Made by a program: the position numbers and the translations under genes
From: Astrocystis sublimbata
Taxonomy: Eukaryota > Ascomycota > Sordariomycetes > Xylariales > Xylariaceae
Length of the DNA stretch: 64,000 nucleotides
NCBI GenBank assembly: GCA_022453515.1
Contig: JAJNNY010000006.1
Location: forward strand, 1,054,001 to 1,118,000
Direction: 5' to 3'
The notes under the pieces: model-generated
Databases searched by the model: none
Told to the model about the DNA's origin: nothing
Seen by the model: only the letters and a program-made list of their open reading frames with translations
Shown: one piece after another, positions 56,324 through 64,000 of the stretch
Numbering within the stretch: the first letter of the stretch is position 1
How the letters are laid out: each line of letters begins with the position of its first letter

Positions 56324-56998
56324 TAAGGATCTAATTTTCCATTTCTGTAGAGTCCACAAGTGAGTCGTCTAGGAGTTCTGGGACGCTTGTCGAATGGGGT
56401 TGACGCTGGGAAGACACTGCATTCAAGTTAACTACACCTTCTACACGTGGGTGTATGTAAGTGGGCACCGTGCAGGCACGAGGCGATGTATTTTACACAA
56501 AATCAGTGAAGTTGATTTTTACTCGATTTCAGATAGAGAGACTGCCCAAAGGTTCAGAATTTCATACGTACCTAGGTAGTTACACATTCCAAGTTCGATT
56601 CAATACACACGAATTTCCATGTTAGCCATGAAGCATGATTGGCTAAGTTCCAAGGTTCTTTTAGCGATTCAACTAATTCATTGTTATTATACATTCTAGC
56701 GAGACCGGAATACATTCATTTTTTCATACTAGAATCTTAACTGTCGATATAAAAAAAATGAATAATCAAGTTATGTTGAGACTTGCGACTGCAAGCCTCG
56801 GCACCACCTGGTTCAAAACCTGGGGTAAGCAGGGGTCGCTCATCTCCACTTCACCACCTTTGTACCTAAATGAGAAGGTACACATGTAGATAAAGATGGA
56901 AGAGTCTCACTGCTTGGACATGTCTGTCTGCTATTCTGCTTCCTGAAGTAAGCCACTCAAGTTATTACAAGACAGTGTCACGCATTGAACTGGTCAAA
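56324..56998. other. intergenic region
   Basis: 3' flank of the amidoligase-like gene and promoter of the SDR gene. AT-rich around 56580-56770. A GGTTCAAAACC stretch near 56810 resembles a tRNA T loop but lacks paired stems. Nothing coding seen. Confidence 0.55.
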
Positions 56999-57959
56999 AT
57001 GTCGGAACGCGTATCGCAGCTTGCCGCCCACCTGAACTACCCCAAGGGGATGCTTGCGGGTCAGACCGCGATCATCACGGGGAGCGGTCAGGGAATCGGA
57101 GCTGAAGCCGCCTACCTATTCGCGAAGGAAGGCGCCAAAGTAGTCATCTCGGATATCGATGCAGGTCAGTCTCCCACAATCCAAGACACGAAAAGGGGGT
57201 GGGAATGAGTCTCGTGGCGGAAGATGCGGAACGCGGCTTACACCATTCACAGCCAAAGCCAAAGCCGTCGCAGACAACATCAATAACGCCTCGCCAGGCC
57301 ACGCACTAGCGGTCGCAGGCGACGTGCTGGACGCGACATATCAGACGTCTCTCATCAAGCAGGCGGCCGACTTCGGCGGTGGAAAGCTGCATATTCTCGT
57401 GAACAATGCGGGATACACGTGGGACGGGGTGGTGCACAAGATGACGGACGACCAGTGGGACACCATCGTGAACCTGCACGCCACGGCCCCCTTCCGGCTC
57501 ATCCGCGCCGCCGCACCTTACTTCCGCATCAAGGACGGCGAGCCGCGCTGCATCGTCAACATCAGCTCGACCAGCGGCGTCCACGGCAACGCGGGACAGA
57601 TCAACTATGCCATGGCCAAAGCCGGCGTGACCGGCATGACCAAGACGATCGCGAAGGAGTGGGGCCCCAGCTTCGGCGTGCGTGCGAACACGGTCGCGTT
57701 CGGATACATCCAGACCCGACTCACGCAGGCCAAGGAGAAGGGTGCTTTTGTGACGGGACCGAGGGGTGAACGTATCGCCGTGGGCATCCCGCAGGGCACC
57801 AAACAGCAGCCACCGCCCGAGCAGCAGTTTGCCGATATCCCGCTCCGGAGGCCGGGCCAGCCGTCTGAGGCTGCGTCTGCCATATTAGCCGTGGTGAGCC
57901 CGCTGTTCTCTTATGTGACAGGCCAGACGATCATGGTCACTGGTGGTCGAAATATGTGA
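56999..57959 (+). CDS. short-chain dehydrogenase/reductase (3-oxoacyl-ACP reductase-like)
   Basis: Two exons: 56999-57164 and 57253-57959; 290 residues. Classical SDR motifs appear in order: TGSGQGIG at residues 27-34 (nucleotide binding), SDID at 51-54 (an acidic residue after strand 2, favouring NAD), NNAG at 106-109, catalytic Ser within NISSTSG near 160, and YAMAK at 174-178. FGYIQT and a C-terminal YVTGQTIMVTGGRNM complete the fold. The set is closest to FabG-type reductases or the reductase part of peroxisomal multifunctional proteins; the substrate is not determined. An insertion rich in Gln/Pro (about 20 residues, before FADIPLRRPGQP) is unusual. There is no evident peroxisomal signal at the C-terminus. 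It converges with DPM1, 192 bases apart. Confidence 0.9.
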
Positions 57960-58151
57960 TGACGGATGTGAGCTAGGGACCTACAAAGCAGAGCGGCGAC
58001 ATAAGCCAATATTATAGTTATATAAAGCTATCAAGATGCAATGACAGAACCCCCCACCAACAACGCCGAATCGTGCTTGATACCAACCTTTTCGGTTTCC
58101 CTAAACGTGTAAATTGCGGCATAAAGCATTTCGTGATTACTCCGACCTCGT

Positions 58152-59784
<1,633 letters not shown>

Positions 59785-62700
59785 CTAGCTTGCCTTCTCC
59801 GGGTCACGCTCACTTGTATCTTTCTTTCCAAGACTCCTCCAGCTCTTCAGACTGCCCATGCTGAAAGTATGGTGGAATTTCCGCCCACTCTCCTCGCCTT
59901 GAGCGAATGGGCCACGGACAACGGCACGATCCTCCAGGAGTCCGAAGTGACGCTTGGCTAGCTTCCAAAGTTCCATGCCAGCCACAAAGAGAAGCAGACC
60001 CCCGATCGCGAGAGCCCATTCCCAGCTGATAGCCGTGTGTTTGAAAACCTTCCTATTGAGTACTGGGATGTACACGACGGGGAACACGCTTACTGCGCCA
60101 ATCACAACAGCCCAGAACAAGAACTTGTTCTCATAAATGTCTTTGAAAAACGGGAAGCGGCTGGTACTGTCAGGGTTCAAGCGGAACATGGAGCGTCGGA
60201 GGTCTTTGAACTCCCAGGCGCTGAAGAGAATGAGCCACGTGAGCTCGGCGAAGACTGCTGCACGAGCGCGGAACACCGGTTCGCAGCTGGGTGAGTATTC
60301 CCCGTTGCACTCTATGCCAAGTTGCCCGTTGTTGGCACCGTAGACGATGATGATGAACGTGGACAGCGTCAAAATGCCCATCCATATACCATATACAATC
60401 ATGTCCACAAGAACCTGCTTCGTGAAAACACCGCTCGACTTGTTGTGCGGCGGCTTGCGCATGACTTCGCGGGAAGCAGCTTCCCGGCCAAGACCAAATG
60501 CAGGGAAACTCGACGTCAAGAGATTGATCCACAAAATCTGAAGAGGCGAGACGGGAAATACCGACAAACCGCTCTCATCTTGGAAGCCAAGACCTGCGAT
60601 CAACAGTATAACCTCGCCGACGTTGGATGTCAAGAGATGCAGGATAAACTTCTGAATGTTGTCGAACATGCGACGGCCTTCTCGAATGGCTGCCACAATT
60701 GAGTTGAACTTGTCATCAGTCAAAACAATCTTGGAAGCTGACTTGGCAACGTCTGAGCCAGATCCCATAGCAATGCCTACATCGGCTCGCGACAACGATG
60801 GCGCATCGTTTACTCCATCGCCTGTCATGGCCATGAAAGCGCCACGGCGACGCAGAGCTTCAATCATGCGGGTTTTCGTGTCAGGCGCACATCGAGCGAG
60901 GACGAGAGGCAGTTCAGGCAAGGCATCAATCTCTTGGTCGGTGAGTTTGTCAAAATCGTTCGCTTTGAACACGATCGACTTTGCAATATCATCTCTCAAC
61001 GTGCCAGTGTTGCGTGGGATGATACCGACTTCCTTGGCAATTGCCTCAGCAGTGGCCGGGTGATCACCAGTCAACATGTGCACTCGGATTCCGGCAGAGG
61101 AGCACTCGGCGATGGCTGGCGTGGTCTCCCGACGGGGAGGGTCATAAATGCCAGCCAACCCCAGTAATGTAAGACCAGACTCAACTTCTTGACGTAGGGC
61201 GTTGTCATCCTTGGAATCCTCACCGCTAGCCTTTTCTTGATACATACCCTTCCAAGGTCGCGACGCAATGGCGAGAACTCGCTGACCTTGGCCCGCAAAT
61301 ACATCCATTTGCCTGAGAATGTCCTCCTTGATCTCGTCGGTCATTGGTTCCTGGTCATCCCCAGTGCCGATGGTGGTGCACAGGTCGATGATTCGCTCGA
61401 CGGCGCCCTTGGTAAAAACCATACTGTGGTCGCTGTCGGGCCCGTTGTATATGACTGACATACGCTTGATACCACTGTCGAATGGGAATTCGGCCACTTG
61501 TTTCCAGCCCTGGGCCTCAGTGCTTTTCTTGCCTCGCTCGAACCTGTGCGCGAATACTTGTAAGGCGATTTCTGTCGGCTCGCCTGTGACCTGCCATTCG
61601 GGTTGGTCGTCTTTAGGTTCAGGATCGTGTCGTACTGTTGCGAGGTTGCAAAGGGCAGCGGATAGCAGGAAGGCCTCTAACTGCGGAGTCATTGTTGCCT
61701 CCTTTTCTGTTTTAGATTCGTCCTTGGGAGGGTTGAGCTTTTCCTCCGGAACATCGAATTTGAGTGTTGCAGCACTGCGTTCCTGATCGAAATCTCGCTT
61801 CTTTTGAGATTCGTCATTGCCGTCCACCTTCTCCAAGACCGTTACACGTCCTTGCGTAGGATTGCTAGGATGCTTAGAGTCCTGGACAGTGTATATGGTC
61901 TTCGAAGGTATCCATACTTTTCTAACAATCATGGCACCTTGAGTTAGGGTGCCAGTCTTGTCAGAACAAATATTGGTCACGCCCCCAAGAGCTTCGAGTG
62001 CAGAGAGATCTCGGACAACCACGTTAGCCTTTCTCATGACTGTTGTAGCAACGACCATGGTGATTGTCAATACACTATGGGCGAGTTAGCGGGTCTCACT
62101 AGTTAGTGATGGTGGTTGATCAACTTACGCCACAAGTGATTCTGGGATGATAGCAATGCCGGTGGAGATAGCATAAATCACAATCTCTTTACTGTCATCA
62201 AACTTGTTGACACCAAAGACGATCAGAGCCAGGACAAGAGCGCAACCAAAGAGGATGTAGGCCAGCTTAGAGAGCTTGATTTGCAGGGGTGTCCCTTCAG
62301 TCAAGCCCAAGAAGCCACCAATAAAATCATAGATGCGTTTGGTAAGACCAATGACAGGCTGACGTTTCCCGTATTTTTTGTAGTTCATCGATCGACCAGC
62401 CTTGCGGTTCTTTTTCGCGGTTGACTATGTGAATGCCCTCAGTTAGTCATCCTGCACTTCTAAGAAACTGCATTCTCCTTGGCTGTATTGATAGAAGCCA
62501 GAGTGTATGAATTTAGGGAAGAGGCTGTTGGTCTGACTTACTGCAGCGATTTTTCCTACTTCCGTCGCCATGCCGGTCGCGATAACAATGCCACGACCAC
62601 GGCCCTTCTGGACTGTAGTTGTGCCATATGCAATATTGATCCTATCACCGATGCCGAGTTCCGAGTCCTTCAGACAATCGACGATTTTCTCGACGGGCAC

Positions 62701-63334
62701 GGACTCTCCAGTGAGAGATTGCTCATCGGCTGCCAGATTCATAGCCTCGAAGACCCGAACGTCTGCAGGGATTGTATCTCCCATCTTTAGAATGACAATA
62801 TCTCCAGGAACAACTTGGGCGCTAAGAAATTATTAGCACAGACGTACTGATGGCGGCAATGATAAAATTGAGCACTTACTTTGATATAACTTCAGTCTTA
62901 CCATCCCTCAGAACCATGGCCGACGGAGACGAGAGAGCACGAAGCGCATCCATCTTCTTTTCGGCGCCATACTCTTGCCAGAAACCTATGGACACGTTCA
63001 AGACGATAACGGCCGCCAGGACACCGCCTTCGATAAAATCACCCACGATGAAGCTTAGCACTAAAGCAAAAAACAAAACCTATATGATCATTAGTCAGAT
63101 GAATGGGAAACAGGGCCGACGAAAACCTACCAGGATCATGGCATTAAGCAGCTGCTTTATGAAAAGTTTGTACCATGGTATGGCACCGCCGATATCTAAC
63201 TCATTTAGAGGGTATTGTTCTTGTAGCTGGCTGACTTGAGAAGAGGAAAGACCTTTCTCTAGGTCCGAGTCTAGCTGTTTGGCAACATCTTCGGTTGTCA
63301 GAAGGAAAGGGTGATTGTCGAATGGTGCAGCCAT
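59785..63334 (-). CDS. ena: ENA-type (P-type IID) Na+/K+ export ATPase
   Basis: Five exons: 63334-63131, 63079-62880, 62821-62542, 62424-62129, 62074-59785; 1089 residues, the usual size. The order of motifs is that of P-type ATPases: PLNELDIGG in the cation N-terminal domain, TGES at about 172-175, IPESL in TM4, the phosphorylated DKTGTLTQG with Asp at about 365, KGAVER in the nucleotide domain, TGDHPAT, and TGDGVND at about 744-750. DKTGTLTQG followed by MIVRK, and the GTP-type long region after it, favour family IID (ENA) over calcium pumps. Such pumps expel Na+ (and sometimes K+) at the plasma membrane for salt and alkaline-pH tolerance. A charged Lys/Asp-rich insertion lies soon after the phosphorylation site. 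Whether Na+ or K+ is preferred cannot be read from sequence. Confidence 0.93.
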
Positions 63335-64000
63335 AGTGAGCAGTGGCTCGGGCAGAATTACGTAGAATTTGAGTGAAATGACTGCATGAAGAGTAGAATT
63401 GTGCTGTCGGTTCGGTTATACAGAGCTTAAGAATGTTTTTCTTGACAGTCACTCTGCAGTTACAATTTTCAAATGTAGAATCAGGTACCGAATGTAGGTC
63501 TAGACACAATTTCGTCATGTATATGGGGAGGGGGGGAGACCTCGTATATGTACCCGAATGGCAAAGACTCTCGCCATGGTTTCGGCGCTGGGAACTCGCT
63601 CTCAGAGTCATCGCCAAGATTACCAAGAGAGTTGTTATCATCATTCTCGCAGATTCACAAAGACTTGTGGTGTGAGGACGGCAAAGACGGTTCCATACCC
63701 AGAGCCTCGGGCATGAGCCGGGGTCCTTCTACATCATCTAATTGGGCAAGGCTCTCTCACACCAGCGATTTAGCGTAGCAGCCGAGGAAAGTCAAAATGC
63801 TGGGCAACACTATTGAGGCTCTGGTCGTCGCCGAGAGAATATGTGGTTTGCTCAGCGAGTGGGATGGCACTGCGCTGGTGGGCAGCCATCCTGGAGGCTT
63901 GGCCCCAAGCCATGGTGAAGACTATCAAGCTCGACGGCCATCTTGGCTACTGTAATGCCAAGTTGGGATTTTCTGGAAGTCCACCGCTTATGACGTCCGA
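63335..64000. other. promoter region of the ENA-type gene and right window edge
   Basis: The ENA promoter occupies the left part. A 52-codon + frame at 63797-63955, and a minus-strand frame crossing the same stretch, have fair codon use but no recognisable motif; either might be the tip of a gene continuing past the window edge. Confidence 0.4.

Noticed and set aside
56780..56850. tRNA-like GGTTCAAAACC segment
   Set aside because: The T stem does not pair and no acceptor, D or anticodon arms can be drawn.

Overview
The window is nuclear DNA of a filamentous ascomycete (Pezizomycotina, most likely a Sordariomycete). The evidence is short GT-AG introns with TACTAAC/CTAAC branch points, CT-rich leaders, CCAAT boxes, an intron-bearing tRNA-Leu, and proteins typical of that group (ENA-type ATPase, DUF4243 questin oxidase-like protein, fungal amidoligase-like protein, Nif1-like Sel1 protein). 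No genus is claimed. No transposon open reading frame, CRISPR array, rRNA or prokaryotic feature was found.

Layout. Bases 1-14100 are gene-poor: a Nrg1-like C2H2 factor (1699-2580, +), a 5.3 kb gene-free stretch, a divergent Skp1 paralogue (7835-8416, -), tRNA-Leu(CAA) (9444-9551, -), an unrecognised 511-residue protein (9949-11484, -) and a HAD-type phosphatase (13048-14073, -). From 14.7 to 23.1 kb lie TFIIF beta (-), a five-finger CCCH protein of the Red5/ZC3H3 type (+) and a Sel1-repeat Nif1-like protein (+) whose last intron is about 830 nt. A membrane-tethered bZIP factor (30651-32507, -) stands alone between about 7.5 kb of gene-free DNA downstream and about 6.3 kb upstream. From 38.8 kb genes are dense: NOC4 (-) and ATP4 (+) diverge from one promoter; a UBE3D-like E3 (-) and a questin oxidase-like protein (+) diverge from the next; then RAD17 (+), a small Cys-rich protein (-), a CSN8/PSD8/eIF3K-type PCI protein (-) diverging from an amidoligase-like protein (+), an SDR oxidoreductase (+), DPM1 (-) and an ENA-type cation ATPase (-).

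Most genes are unrelated housekeeping functions: transcription initiation, RNA surveillance, ribosome biogenesis, ATP synthesis, DNA-damage checkpoint, glycosylation and ion export. There is no sign of a secondary-metabolite cluster, and the questin oxidase-like gene has no polyketide synthase nearby. The accessory character lies in the large non-coding flanks of the regulators, the Skp1 paralogue and the amidoligase-like gene. Intergenic DNA is littered with short TAGG/CCTA tracts (TAGGTAGGTA, CCTAGGTACC).

Gene models were built by hand from reading frames, splice signals and remembered family conservation. Exon boundaries were checked for frame and length but not against transcripts.
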